From Flavobacteria bacterium BBFL7 (GTDB taxonomy: Bacteria > Bacteroidota > Bacteroidia > Flavobacteriales > Flavobacteriaceae), in contig CH672374.1 in the NCBI GenBank assembly GCA_000153385.1, forward strand, positions 1,304,544 through 1,368,543: a stretch of 64,000 nt of DNA. The letters run 5' to 3'. The notes beneath the pieces were generated by a model that worked only from the letters and a program-made list of their open reading frames with translations, ran no database searches and was not told where the DNA came from. Below, one piece after another: positions 25,761 through 34,557 of the stretch. Both the position numbers and the translations under genes were made by a program. Numbering within the stretch: position 1 is the first letter of the stretch; every line of letters begins with the position of its first letter.

Positions 25761-26744
25761 TTGAAAAGAAGACAATTTATAAAAAAAACAGCTCAAGGCA
25801 GTGCTGCGCTTACTTTGGGCGCCACACTACTGTCGTGTGTAGAATCAACAAATAAATCGATTATGACAAATAAAACGGCACCTGTAGCTATTTGCACTTG
25901 GGGTTTTACAAAAGCAAATCAAGCTGCAGGTGAAGCATTAGAATCTGGTATGGCTGCACTTGATGCAGCAATCAAAGGTGTAGCGGTAGAAGAAGAAAAC
26001 ATAAAAAATACAACTGTAGGTAAAGGAGGCGCACCGGACCGAGAAGGAAATGTAACTCTGGACGCTTGTGTCATGGATTCAAACGGTGATTGCGGCGCTG
26101 TAGTTTGCGTTGAAAATATTACAAATGTTGCTGCGCTTGCAAAAGTAGTTATGGAAGAAACTCCACACGTCATGTTAGCTGGAAAAGGCGCCGAAGAACT
26201 GGCTTATAAAAACGGCTTTCAAGCAGAGCAACTACTTACTGATTCTTCAGAGGCTGCATATAGAGAATGGCTCAAAACCAGCGAATACAAACCTATTATC
26301 AACATAGAAAATCATGATACTATAGGAATGCTATGCATGGATCAATATGGTGATATCGCCGGAGCTTGTACCACATCTGGACTTTCATATAAAATGAAAG
26401 GTCGTGTAGGTGATTCTCCTATAATTGGGTCTGGTTTGTTTGTAGACAATGAAATAGGTGGCGCCGCTGCTACTGGAATGGGTGAGGAAATAATGAAAAC
26501 AGTAGGTAGCTTTCTAATTGTAGAATTGATGAGACAAGGAAAAACACCTCAAGAAGCTTGTGAAGAAGCTGTACAACGAATTATCTCCAGAAATAAAAAC
26601 TTTAAAAATTTTCAAGTAGCATATATTGCTCTCAATATAAAAGGAGAAACAGGTAGCTACTGCATACATCCTGGATTTGCAATGATGCAGTATAAAGATG
26701 GCGTTAATACACGTATAACATCAGTAGCAGCACTAGACTCATAG
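25761..26744 (+). CDS. N4-(beta-N-acetylglucosaminyl)-L-asparaginase (glycosylasparaginase)
   Basis: Ntn-hydrolase that cleaves the GlcNAc-Asn bond of N-glycoproteins. Autoproteolysis is expected between Asp186 and nucleophile Thr187 (NHDTIGML), giving alpha and beta chains. The GVGDSPIIGSGLF-type substrate loop is present (GRVGDSPIIGSGLFVDNEIGG). The N-terminus MKRRQFIKKTAQG followed by a hydrophobic stretch and Cys26 looks like a Tat signal with a lipobox. The start is a TTG at 25761, 6 nt after the mannosidase stop. It acts with GH92 and the downstream sugar transporter in N-glycan breakdown. Confidence 0.93.
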   Translation: MKRRQFIKKTAQGSAALTLGATLLSCVESTNKSIMTNKTAPVAICTWGFTKANQAAGEALESGMAALDAAIKGVAVEEENIKNTTVGKGGAPDREGNVTLDACVMDSNGDCGAVVCVENITNVAALAKVVMEETPHVMLAGKGAEELAYKNGFQAEQLLTDSSEAAYREWLKTSEYKPIINIENHDTIGMLCMDQYGDIAGACTTSGLSYKMKGRVGDSPIIGSGLFVDNEIGGAAATGMGEEIMKTVGSFLIVELMRQGKTPQEACEEAVQRIISRNKNFKNFQVAYIALNIKGETGSYCIHPGFAMMQYKDGVNTRITSVAALDS

Positions 26745-26754
26745 AAACATATCA

Positions 26755-28089
26755 ATGAAATCAAAAAATAGTTACAATACAGCATTTGCCTTTTTGGCGA
26801 CCTTATTTTTTATGTGGGGTTTTATAACCGTGTTAGTAGACGCCTTAGTACCCAGATTGAAAGATGTATTTGAGTTGAGCTATGGACAGTCCATAATGGT
26901 ACAATTGGCATTTTTTGGTGCATTCTTCTGCTTTGCCATACCATCTAGTTTTTTACTTGAGAAAATAGGTTATCAACGTGGAATCGTTATAGGATTATGT
27001 ATAATGGGATTAGCCTGTTTATTATTTTATCCTGCAGCTAGTATGAGAGAATTCTGGATATTTATTACCGCCTTTTTTACATTGGCTGCAGGTATTACCT
27101 TATTACAGGTAGCTGCAAATCCGTATGTCACACTATTAGGAGATGAAAAAACAGCATCAAGTCGACTTAATCTATCACAAGCTTTCAATAGTTTTGGAAC
27201 CCTATTAGCGCCTATATTTGGCGCGTTATTTCTACTGAGTGATACTGTAATGGACAGTAAGGCGATCGAAAAACTCAATGAATCAGATCGCTTAAATTAT
27301 TATGCTAGTGAGGCACTAACTATACAAGAACCATTTTTAATAATCGCACTTATATTATTTGCACTTGCCGCTATTTTTGGTTGGAAAAAACTACCATCTT
27401 TAATAAAGACTGCACCTACTGGAGGATATTCTCAACTGCTAAGCAATAGAAAGTTTCTTCTAGGGATGCTAGGCATATTTATGTATGTAGGTGCCGAAGT
27501 TTCTATAGGTAGTTTTCTGGTGAACTATTTCCAAGAACTCGATGTAATAGAGAACATTAAGAATAACGAGATTTTAAGAGGTCTATCTTCGTCTCTGTTA
27601 GTAGGTAAAGACGTTGATCAATTAGATGCTAAAGCAGTATTAGGATCCTTTGTAACGCTATATTGGGGTGGAGCGATGATTGGTAGATTTATAGGAGCTT
27701 TTTTAATGCGTTTTATTAGTTGTGGCAGATTACTCATGATTTTTGGAGTACTAGCGGTAACTATGATTCTCATCTCTGTAAGCAGTACCGGTACGACTGC
27801 CATGTTTACCATATTAGCGGTAGGAATATTTAACTCGATCATGTTCCCTACTATTTTCAGTCTAGCATTAAATGGACTAGATAATTTAAAAGCACAAGCC
27901 TCAGGTTTACTAGTCATGGCAATTGTAGGTGGTGCAATTATCCCTAAAATAATCGGTACTATCGCTGATGCAATGAGTACTGATAATGATGGTCATCTAA
28001 CAGGTCAAGGACTAGGAATTGCTTTTCTATGTCTCACAATTTGTTACGGTTATATTGCCTATTATGGCTTAACGAAAAGAAAAGCATAA
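26755..28089 (+). CDS. Sugar MFS transporter (FucP/GluP-like)
   Basis: A 444-residue, twelve-helix MFS protein of the fucose/glucose-galactose:H+ symporter (FGHS) family. It is marked by the opening FLATLFFMWGFITVLVDALVPRLKD and by AANPYVTLLGDEKTASSRLNLSQAFNSFGT in helices 4-5. Substrate is likely a hexose released from N-glycans, mannose or GlcNAc, given the two upstream genes. It starts 10 nt after the asparaginase stop. A strong bidirectional terminator lies downstream. Confidence 0.9.
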   Translation: MKSKNSYNTAFAFLATLFFMWGFITVLVDALVPRLKDVFELSYGQSIMVQLAFFGAFFCFAIPSSFLLEKIGYQRGIVIGLCIMGLACLLFYPAASMREFWIFITAFFTLAAGITLLQVAANPYVTLLGDEKTASSRLNLSQAFNSFGTLLAPIFGALFLLSDTVMDSKAIEKLNESDRLNYYASEALTIQEPFLIIALILFALAAIFGWKKLPSLIKTAPTGGYSQLLSNRKFLLGMLGIFMYVGAEVSIGSFLVNYFQELDVIENIKNNEILRGLSSSLLVGKDVDQLDAKAVLGSFVTLYWGGAMIGRFIGAFLMRFISCGRLLMIFGVLAVTMILISVSSTGTTAMFTILAVGIFNSIMFPTIFSLALNGLDNLKAQASGLLVMAIVGGAIIPKIIGTIADAMSTDNDGHLTGQGLGIAFLCLTICYGYIAYYGLTKRKA

Positions 28090-28206
28090 AAACCGACTAT
28101 AGATCATTATCTATAAATCAATTGGACCTAGCACAAATAACATATTCACTAAACAATCTGTAGATCAAGAACTCTTAATAATGTGAATATCTCGATTCTA
28201 TAAAAT

Positions 28207-28236
28207 AAAAAACCCGACTATAAAGTCGGGTTTTTT
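28207..28236. terminator. Bidirectional terminator between the glycan unit and nqrF
   Basis: AAAAAACCCGACT (28207-28219) and its exact complement AGTCGGGTTTTTT (28224-28236) flank ATAA. With A-runs and T-runs on both sides it can stop transcription in either direction between these convergent units. The rest of 28090-28258 shows nothing else. Confidence 0.93.
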
Positions 28237-28258
28237 ATGATTGAGATAAAATTAATTA

Positions 28259-29566
28259 TTATCCTCCAAAGTCATCAAATCTGATGTTCTCATCTGGAAT
28301 TCCAAAATCCTCACCCATTTTCTGAACCGCTTGATTCATCAATGGTGGACCACAGAAATATAACTCTATATCTTCTGGTGTATCATGATGATTTAAATAG
28401 TTTTCAATTACACAGTTGTGAATGAAACCTACAAATCCATCACCTTCACCGTCAATCCCATCTTTCACTTTCCAGTTATCTTCCTCTAATGGTTCCGACA
28501 ATGCTAAATAAAATTTGAAATTAGGGAAGTCTTTTTCTAACGCTTTAAAGTGATCTAAATAGAACAATTCACGCTTAGACCTTCCTCCATACCAGTAAGT
28601 CACTTTTCTTCCCGTTTTAATAGTACGGAATAAGTGATACAAGTGAGAACGCATAGGAGCCATTCCAGCACCACCACCTACATAAAGCATTTCTGCCTCA
28701 GACTCGTTGATAAAGAACTCACCGTAAGGACCTGAAACAACAACTTTGTCACCAGGCTTCTGGTTAAAAATATAAGAACTAGCTACACCAGGATTTACAT
28801 CCATCCATCCATTCTTTGCTCTATCCCATGGCGGCGTAGCGATACGTACATTTAGCATAATATCACGACCTTCTGCAGGATAAGAAGCCATCGAGTATGC
28901 TCTTTCTACCGTTTCAGGGTTTTTCATCACTAGTGGCCATAAGTTGAACTTATCCCATTCTGCTTGAAACTTATCTGGAGTTTCGTGCTCTTCTGGGTGA
29001 GCTGTGATATCCATATCCTTAAAATTCACAGTACATTCTGGAATTTCGATTTGAATATATCCACCAGCTTCATAATGCATATCTTCTGGAAGACGCACTA
29101 CAAATTCTTTAATAAAAGAAGCAACGTTATAATTACGTACTACTTCTGCTTCCCATTTCTTGATACCAAAAACCTCTTCAGGAATCTCAATCACCATGTC
29201 TTGTTTTACCTTAACCTGGCAACCTAATCTCCATCCTTCGGCGATTTCTTTACGTGAGAAATGTGGCTCTTCAGTTGGAAGAATTCCTCCACCACCTTCT
29301 TTTACAATACACTTACACTGGATACATGTTCCACCACCACCACAAGCTGATGGTAAAAACAATTTATTATCACCTAGCGTACTTAATAATGTACTACCAG
29401 ATCCAGTTGTTAAATCTCTCTCTCCATTTACATTAATGGTCACTGGACCAGATGGAGATAATTTTTGCTTTACTACTAAAAGAAGCGTTACTAATAACAA
29501 GGTTAATAGTAAAAACGCTGCTACTGTAGCAATAATCGTTCCCGTAGTTCCTGCTGCTAATATCAT
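28259..29566 (-). CDS. nqrF: Na+-translocating NADH:quinone reductase subunit F
   Basis: NADH-oxidising entry subunit. An N-terminal membrane helix (about 5-28) is followed by a plant-type [2Fe-2S] ferredoxin domain with Cys in [12 protein letters not shown] plus a distal cysteine (RLGCQV). The FAD domain has [10 protein letters not shown] and the NADH domain has [16 protein letters not shown], ending in [12 protein letters not shown] and the conserved FDDFGG tail. At 435 residues it is slightly longer than the Vibrio protein. It is the last gene of the six-gene operon and 4 nt from nqrE. Confidence 0.97.
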   Translation of the reverse strand: MILAAGTTGTIIATVAAFLLLTLLLVTLLLVVKQKLSPSGPVTINVNGERDLTTGSGSTLLSTLGDNKLFLPSACGGGGTCIQCKCIVKEGGGGILPTEEPHFSRKEIAEGWRLGCQVKVKQDMVIEIPEEVFGIKKWEAEVVRNYNVASFIKEFVVRLPEDMHYEAGGYIQIEIPECTVNFKDMDITAHPEEHETPDKFQAEWDKFNLWPLVMKNPETVERAYSMASYPAEGRDIMLNVRIATPPWDRAKNGWMDVNPGVASSYIFNQKPGDKVVVSGPYGEFFINESEAEMLYVGGGAGMAPMRSHLYHLFRTIKTGRKVTYWYGGRSKRELFYLDHFKALEKDFPNFKFYLALSEPLEEDNWKVKDGIDGEGDGFVGFIHNCVIENYLNHHDTPEDIELYFCGPPLMNQAVQKMGEDFGIPDENIRFDDFGG

Positions 29567-29570
29567 TCTA

Positions 29571-30305
29571 TTACTGGTTTACTTGTGTTAGTTTGTCTTC
29601 TAATGCAGTCGCTTGTATAGTCAACTCATTACTTTCATCTACCGGCATTACAGATAATTCATTAGTATCTGATTTTTCTTCTTCATCACCGCCAGTTAAC
29701 ATTCCACCAAAGCTCATGAAACCGATGGCCATTAATCCAGTAATGATAAATGTAATTCCTAATCCTCTTAACGGTGCTGGTACTGATGAGTAACGTATTT
29801 TTTCACGTATCGCTGCAATAGCTAATATTGCTAAAAACCACCCTATACCAGAACCTACACCATAAGTGGTAGCTAATCCTAGAGTAGCAATCTCTCTAGA
29901 TTGCATGAATAATGATCCACCTAGTATCGCACAGTTAACTGCAATAAGTGGTAAAAATATACCTAGTGAATTATATAGTGATGGCGAAAATTTCTCTACT
30001 ATAATTTCTACTAGTTGCACCATGGTAGCAATAGTTGCAATAAACATTATAAAAGATAAGAAGCTTAAGTCATAAGAAGCGTACTCTGCTCCTAACCACT
30101 TTAAAGCTCCAGGCTGCAATATATACTGATCTAGCATCCAGTTTAACGGTACCGTAATCGCAAGTACAAAAATTACAGCAGCACCTAATCCAACTGCCGT
30201 AGACACTTTCTTAGATACAGCAAGGTATGAACACATCCCAAGGAATGTAGCAAACACCATATTATCTATAAAGATTGATTTGAAAAATAATTCTATATGT
30301 TCCAT
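29571..30305 (-). CDS. nqrE: NQR subunit E
   Basis: Six-helix membrane subunit related to RnfA/NqrD that contributes to the Na+ channel and the inter-subunit Fe site. The family blocks [14 protein letters not shown] and [15 protein letters not shown] contain the two cysteines that ligate the iron shared with NqrD. At 244 residues it exceeds the usual 200 or so by a C-terminal, soluble, acidic tail (about 203-244, GGDEEEKSD...). The palindrome sits in the gap between nqrD and nqrE. Confidence 0.95.
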   Translation of the reverse strand: MEHIELFFKSIFIDNMVFATFLGMCSYLAVSKKVSTAVGLGAAVIFVLAITVPLNWMLDQYILQPGALKWLGAEYASYDLSFLSFIMFIATIATMVQLVEIIVEKFSPSLYNSLGIFLPLIAVNCAILGGSLFMQSREIATLGLATTYGVGSGIGWFLAILAIAAIREKIRYSSVPAPLRGLGITFIITGLMAIGFMSFGGMLTGGDEEEKSDTNELSVMPVDESNELTIQATALEDKLTQVNQ

Positions 30306-30320
30306 ATTGTATGTTTTGAA

Positions 30321-30342
30321 TTACGCTTTCGCGAAAGCGTAA
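30321..30342. repeat. Palindromic repeat, perfect 22-bp form (between nqrD and nqrE)
   Basis: Core at 30327-30336, extended by TTACGC and GCGTAA to a perfect 22-bp palindrome in the only sizeable gap (47 nt) of the nqr operon. It can form an intra-operon RNA hairpin. Confidence 0.92.
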
Positions 30343-30352
30343 TAACCTATAT

Positions 30353-30997
30353 CTAGTCTTCTATTAAAGCTTTATTTCTACTACGTTGCACCCATATAAT
30401 TAGACCTACAACAATTAACGCCATAGGAGATAACAGCATAAATCCATTATTCTCATATCCTATCGCATACAATCCAGTCTTTTCAATTGGATCACCTAGT
30501 ACTGGGAAACCTAACAAGGTACCAGAACCTAGTAATTCTCTAAAGAAACCAACTAATATTAAAATAAATCCGTATCCAGCTGCATTACCTATTCCATCAA
30601 GGAAAGATCTCCAAGGTCCATTACCTAAAGCAAATGCTTCAAAACGTCCCATGATAATACAGTTTGTAATAATCAATCCTACAAATACTGATAGCGTTTT
30701 ACTTAACTCATAAGCATATGCCTTAAGTACCTGGTCGACAATAATTACCAACGCTGCTACTACTACTAGTTGAACGATAATTCTAATCTTCGAAGGAATT
30801 ATGTTTCTCATTAAAGAGATTACAACATTACCTACACCTAATACAAAAAGTACTGAAATAGACATTACAATCGATGCCTTCAACTCTGCAGTAATCGCAA
30901 GAGCAGAACAGATCCCTAATACCTGAATGGTAATCGGGTTATTATCTAATAATGGATCTGATATTAGCTTACTATCTTTTTTTGATAAAAGTCCCAT
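30353..30997 (-). CDS. nqrD: NQR subunit D
   Basis: Integral membrane subunit of 214 residues with six helices, homologous to NqrE/RnfE. Cysteines lie in QVLGICSALAIT and LIITNCIIMGRFEAFALGNG, the two half-sites for the Fe centre shared with NqrE. It is 4 nt from nqrC. The conserved GLYAIGYENNGFMLLSPMAL end suits NqrD of this phylum. Confidence 0.96.
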   Translation of the reverse strand: MGLLSKKDSKLISDPLLDNNPITIQVLGICSALAITAELKASIVMSISVLFVLGVGNVVISLMRNIIPSKIRIIVQLVVVAALVIIVDQVLKAYAYELSKTLSVFVGLIITNCIIMGRFEAFALGNGPWRSFLDGIGNAAGYGFILILVGFFRELLGSGTLLGFPVLGDPIEKTGLYAIGYENNGFMLLSPMALIVVGLIIWVQRSRNKALIED

Positions 30998-31001
30998 ATA
31001 T

Positions 31002-31790
31002 CTATTTCTTTAAAGTTTTAAAATAAGGTACATAAAGACCTAAGTCTTTTTTAATCATAGCAGTTACACCATCACCAGTTATGGTTGCGCCGGCTATCGC
31101 ATCTACCTCATAATCGTTTTTATCATTATTCTTAGGATCTGCATTACCTTTTGCAACAGTAATTCCTTTAAACACACCAGCGTCGTTCAATAAATGTTCG
31201 CCAGTGAAGTCATCCATAAAATAAGTTTGCTTGATGTTTGCACCTAGACCAGGAGTTTCTCCTTTATGATCAAAGTAAGCACCTTGTACAACCATATCTT
31301 CATCCACAGCTACATAACCCCAAATCGCATCCCATAAACCTTTACCTCTAATAGGAGCAACATATAAAGTTTTACCTTCTGGATTCTTACCTACAAATAA
31401 TGGCAATAAACGTGTCCCTTCAGTCTTTTGAAGATTCTGTTGTTTTTTTACGTCTATTAAATAAGGCTCTTGGTTAGCCTCATCCATATATTCTTGACGA
31501 GTTTGAGTTTTAACAATGCTACCATCTTTAAAAGTAAGTACTAATTGCTCAGTTACATTCTTTTTAAACTCTTCTGGAGCTGCACTAGCATCTACAAATA
31601 CAGCAGAGCTACCTTCGTTATTATTAATTCCTAAAGCATACAAAATATTTTGTTGCTTTTCGATTTTCTCGTTTTGAGCAATGGCAGGACTTAAGCTAGA
31701 TGCTAAAAAGGCCAATATTCCACCTACCACGATTACCATTCCTACGGCAAAAAGTAAGGTGTATGAATTTTTATCAGTTCTATTTTCCAT
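31002..31790 (-). CDS. nqrC: NQR subunit C (covalent FMN subunit)
   Basis: One N-terminal helix (about 12-34) precedes a periplasmic FMN-binding domain. The ApbE flavinylation motif is DAIAGATIT at 230-238, with Thr236 expected to carry FMN, in good agreement with the D-x-x-S/A-G-A-T pattern. The length, 262 residues, is normal. It is 2 nt from nqrB and serves as the electron carrier between the NqrD/E iron site and NqrB. Confidence 0.96.
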   Translation of the reverse strand: MENRTDKNSYTLLFAVGMVIVVGGILAFLASSLSPAIAQNEKIEKQQNILYALGINNNEGSSAVFVDASAAPEEFKKNVTEQLVLTFKDGSIVKTQTRQEYMDEANQEPYLIDVKKQQNLQKTEGTRLLPLFVGKNPEGKTLYVAPIRGKGLWDAIWGYVAVDEDMVVQGAYFDHKGETPGLGANIKQTYFMDDFTGEHLLNDAGVFKGITVAKGNADPKNNDKNDYEVDAIAGATITGDGVTAMIKKDLGLYVPYFKTLKK

Positions 31791-31792
31791 GT

Positions 31793-33019
31793 TTAAGCTG
31801 CTTTAACTTTTAAACGCTTCATTCTTTTCTTTACGTTACCTTGAACTACATAGTGATCAATTGTAGGCGCAAATACATTCATTAATAATATCGCAAGGAA
31901 TACACCTTCAGGATATGCTGGATTAAAAACTCGTATCATAATAGATATGAAACCTATTAAGAAACCATAAATCCATTTCCCTTTATTAGTTTGTGAAGCA
32001 GTTACTGGATCTGTTGCCATAAATACCGCACCAAAAAGGATGGAACCTATGATTAAATGTTGCCAGAATGGAACACTCATTAATCCATAAAACTTACTAG
32101 AATCTGTTATGATTCCTGCATCAACTACACCGTTAAAGATCAATCCCATCACTAGTGCACCTACAACAGTACTTAACATAATTCTCCAGCTTCCTATTTT
32201 AGTAAAGATTAAGAACAATGCACCGATAATGATTAAGAATTTAGAAGTCTCACCAACTGATCCTGGTATTAATCCCCAGAACATATCCCAGTAATCGTAA
32301 GCAACTGTGCTATTTTGAGCATAAGATCCTAGAATTGTTTCTCCAGATATGGCATCTAAGTTACTCTGTCCAGCAGCAATCATTTGATCGCGTTCTACTG
32401 CACCATGTACCCAAACCTTATCTCCAGACATCCATGTTGGATATGCAAAGAACAAGAAAGCTCTTATCGTTAATGCAGGATTCAAGATATTCATTCCTGT
32501 ACCACCAAAAACTTCTTTACCTATTACTACACCAAAGATCACCGCTACTGCAAGCATCCATAATGGAATATCGACAGGAACGATAAGAGGAACTAGCATA
32601 CCCGTTACTAAGTATCCTTCTTCAACCTCGTGACCTTTGATAACTGCAAACAAAAATTCTACTGCAAGACCTACTCCATAAGAAACAGCTACAAGAGGTA
32701 AAATTGTCCAGGCACCTATCAGTAAATTATCAATCGTCCAAAATGATGCTCCTAAGAAACCATTTGCACTTTCAATCATTCCTTGAGCAAGGTAATGCTG
32801 GTAACCAGCATTGAACATACCGAATATTAAACATGGCACTAAAGCCATGATCACTGTATTCATAGTACGCTTTAAATCATCTGCCGCTTTGATATGTGTC
32901 CCGTTGTGAGTCACTTCATTAGGCAAGTATAAAAAAGTATGGAGTGCGTTAAACGCAGGCGCCATCTTCTTCCCTTTATACTTTTCTTTTAAGTCGTGTA
33001 ATTTGCTTTTTAAACTCAT
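31793..33019 (-). CDS. nqrB: NQR subunit B (covalent FMN, riboflavin site)
   Basis: Ten-helix membrane subunit of 408 residues that forms the Na+ pathway and carries riboflavin and covalent FMN. The expected ApbE motif is found at 222-228 as DAISGET, with the acceptor Thr228, but Glu227 replaces the usual Ala of SGAT. The nucleotides (32336-32359) support that reading. Other NqrB landmarks (GKEVFGGTGMNILNPAL, MATDPVTASQTNKGKWIYG) are normal. The gene starts on the last base of nqrA (TAATG). Confidence 0.96.
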   Translation of the reverse strand: MSLKSKLHDLKEKYKGKKMAPAFNALHTFLYLPNEVTHNGTHIKAADDLKRTMNTVIMALVPCLIFGMFNAGYQHYLAQGMIESANGFLGASFWTIDNLLIGAWTILPLVAVSYGVGLAVEFLFAVIKGHEVEEGYLVTGMLVPLIVPVDIPLWMLAVAVIFGVVIGKEVFGGTGMNILNPALTIRAFLFFAYPTWMSGDKVWVHGAVERDQMIAAGQSNLDAISGETILGSYAQNSTVAYDYWDMFWGLIPGSVGETSKFLIIIGALFLIFTKIGSWRIMLSTVVGALVMGLIFNGVVDAGIITDSSKFYGLMSVPFWQHLIIGSILFGAVFMATDPVTASQTNKGKWIYGFLIGFISIMIRVFNPAYPEGVFLAILLMNVFAPTIDHYVVQGNVKKRMKRLKVKAA

Positions 33020-34374
33020 TATCCTATCTCTTTAAGCATTAAGTCTAATCCTTCTCTAATTATCTTTTGATGCGGTTGTTTAGACACACAAATAAATTCT
33101 GTCACAGCAAAATCTTCTGGTGCTACTTCGTACATACCTAAAGCCTCCATTTCATCTAGATCTTTATACATACAAGCTTTTAAGATTTGCATAGGATAAA
33201 TATCCAAAGGAAATACTTCTTCATAGTTACCAGTAACCACAAATGCTCTGTGTTCACCATTGGTATTGGTGTCAAGATCATACTTTTTCTTAGGATTTAA
33301 CCATGAGAAAGTTAATGCTCTAGACGGAGAAATTTTATCAAAAACAGGCTTATTCCAACCAAATAATTCATAATCATCACCTTCTGGAATTACCGTAACA
33401 ACATTGCTATAATAATCTAAAACACCAGACTCACCTACCTGCTTACCTGAAAGAACATTTCCAGAAATCACACGGTGATTAGCTCCTTTTTCAATACCGT
33501 TTTTGTAAATAAACGTATCTAAAGTAGCTCCTATTTTTGTTGTAAAGTATCTTGGATTTTCAACAGAAGATCCTGCTAGAGCAACAACACGCTCTGCGTT
33601 GAACTTACCTGTTAAAAGCAACTCACCGATAATCACTAAATCCTGTGCTGCTACAGTATAAACCGTCTCACCTTTGTTAATAGGATCAATTTTATTGATA
33701 AGAGTACCTACATTACCACTAGGATGTGGTCCAGAAACCTTATGCAGTTCAATACCACTTAACCCAGTAAAGATAGAATCAGAGTTTTTTGCAACTCCTA
33801 CATGAACCTTACCATCAGTAAGCATCCCTAAGGCAGTAATAGCTGCCTGTAATTCTTTTTCTTTACCTGAAAGGGCAAAATTTAGATCTGCTGCAAGCGG
33901 TGCGCTAGCGTGACCAGAAATAAAAATAGCTTTAGGAGTAAGTATTGGATTTGCAACCACGTCATAAGGACGCTGCTTTACAAATGACCAACAACCTGAT
34001 GCGAGCAAGTGATTTTTAATCTCTTCAGCTTTTTTACCAGACAAGTTAAATGCGCCATGATTGACGTAGTCTTGGTTAACATCTGCTTTAATCTTAAAGG
34101 CATCGATACGTCTTTTTGGACCACGTTGCACTTCTACAATCTCACCAGATACTGGAGATACAAATTTCATTGACTCGACAGACTTGTTATAAAACAAAGT
34201 CTCGCCGGCTTTTACGTGAGTACCTTCTCTAGCTACTAGCTTTGGAATGATACTGTGAAAATCTTCAGGTCGTACATAATAAAAAGATGAAGCAGCAGCG
34301 TTATCAAGCTCTTTTTGAGCAACTCCTACTAACTTAATATCGAGACCTTTTTTAATTCTAATGTCTTTTGACAT
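33019..34374 (-). CDS. nqrA: NQR subunit A
   Basis: Peripheral cytoplasmic subunit of 451 residues that begins the operon nqrABCDEF. Family features include the N-terminal KGLDIKLVG beta-barrel/biotinyl-like region with HSIIPKLVAREGTHVKAGETLF and the ISGNVLSGKQV block. The start is an ATG at 34374. A TAAATTTG promoter box lies 33 nt upstream, so the whole operon is probably driven from there. Confidence 0.96.
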   Translation of the reverse strand: MSKDIRIKKGLDIKLVGVAQKELDNAAASSFYYVRPEDFHSIIPKLVAREGTHVKAGETLFYNKSVESMKFVSPVSGEIVEVQRGPKRRIDAFKIKADVNQDYVNHGAFNLSGKKAEEIKNHLLASGCWSFVKQRPYDVVANPILTPKAIFISGHASAPLAADLNFALSGKEKELQAAITALGMLTDGKVHVGVAKNSDSIFTGLSGIELHKVSGPHPSGNVGTLINKIDPINKGETVYTVAAQDLVIIGELLLTGKFNAERVVALAGSSVENPRYFTTKIGATLDTFIYKNGIEKGANHRVISGNVLSGKQVGESGVLDYYSNVVTVIPEGDDYELFGWNKPVFDKISPSRALTFSWLNPKKKYDLDTNTNGEHRAFVVTGNYEEVFPLDIYPMQILKACMYKDLDEMEALGMYEVAPEDFAVTEFICVSKQPHQKIIREGLDLMLKEIG

Positions 34375-34407
34375 AGGATGATGGATTTAGTCCTTTTAAA
34401 AATCGTG

Positions 34408-34415
34408 CAAATTTA
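34408..34415 (-). promoter_or_regulatory. -7 box of the nqr operon
   Basis: TAAATTTG on the minus strand matches TAnnTTTG, and the predicted leader is about 27 nt. No convincing -33 TTG was found at 17-23 nt. Confidence 0.5.
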
Positions 34416-34495
34416 CGCGATAATGCGCAGATTATTGGACGCTGATTTTATTTAGAATAATTCTTAATAGAATAACTCCGTAAGTTTGGCATCGC

Positions 34496-34505
34496 TTTCG
34501 CGAAA
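34496..34505. repeat. Palindromic repeat core (intergenic, nqrA / T9SS plug)
   Basis: Exact core, with one mismatch in the outer arm (GCTTTCGCGAAAGT). It sits between the divergent nqrA and plug genes. Confidence 0.8.
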
Positions 34506-34557
34506 GTATTAACAACATACACAATAAACCTTATATTTATCACGTATTTAACCATCT

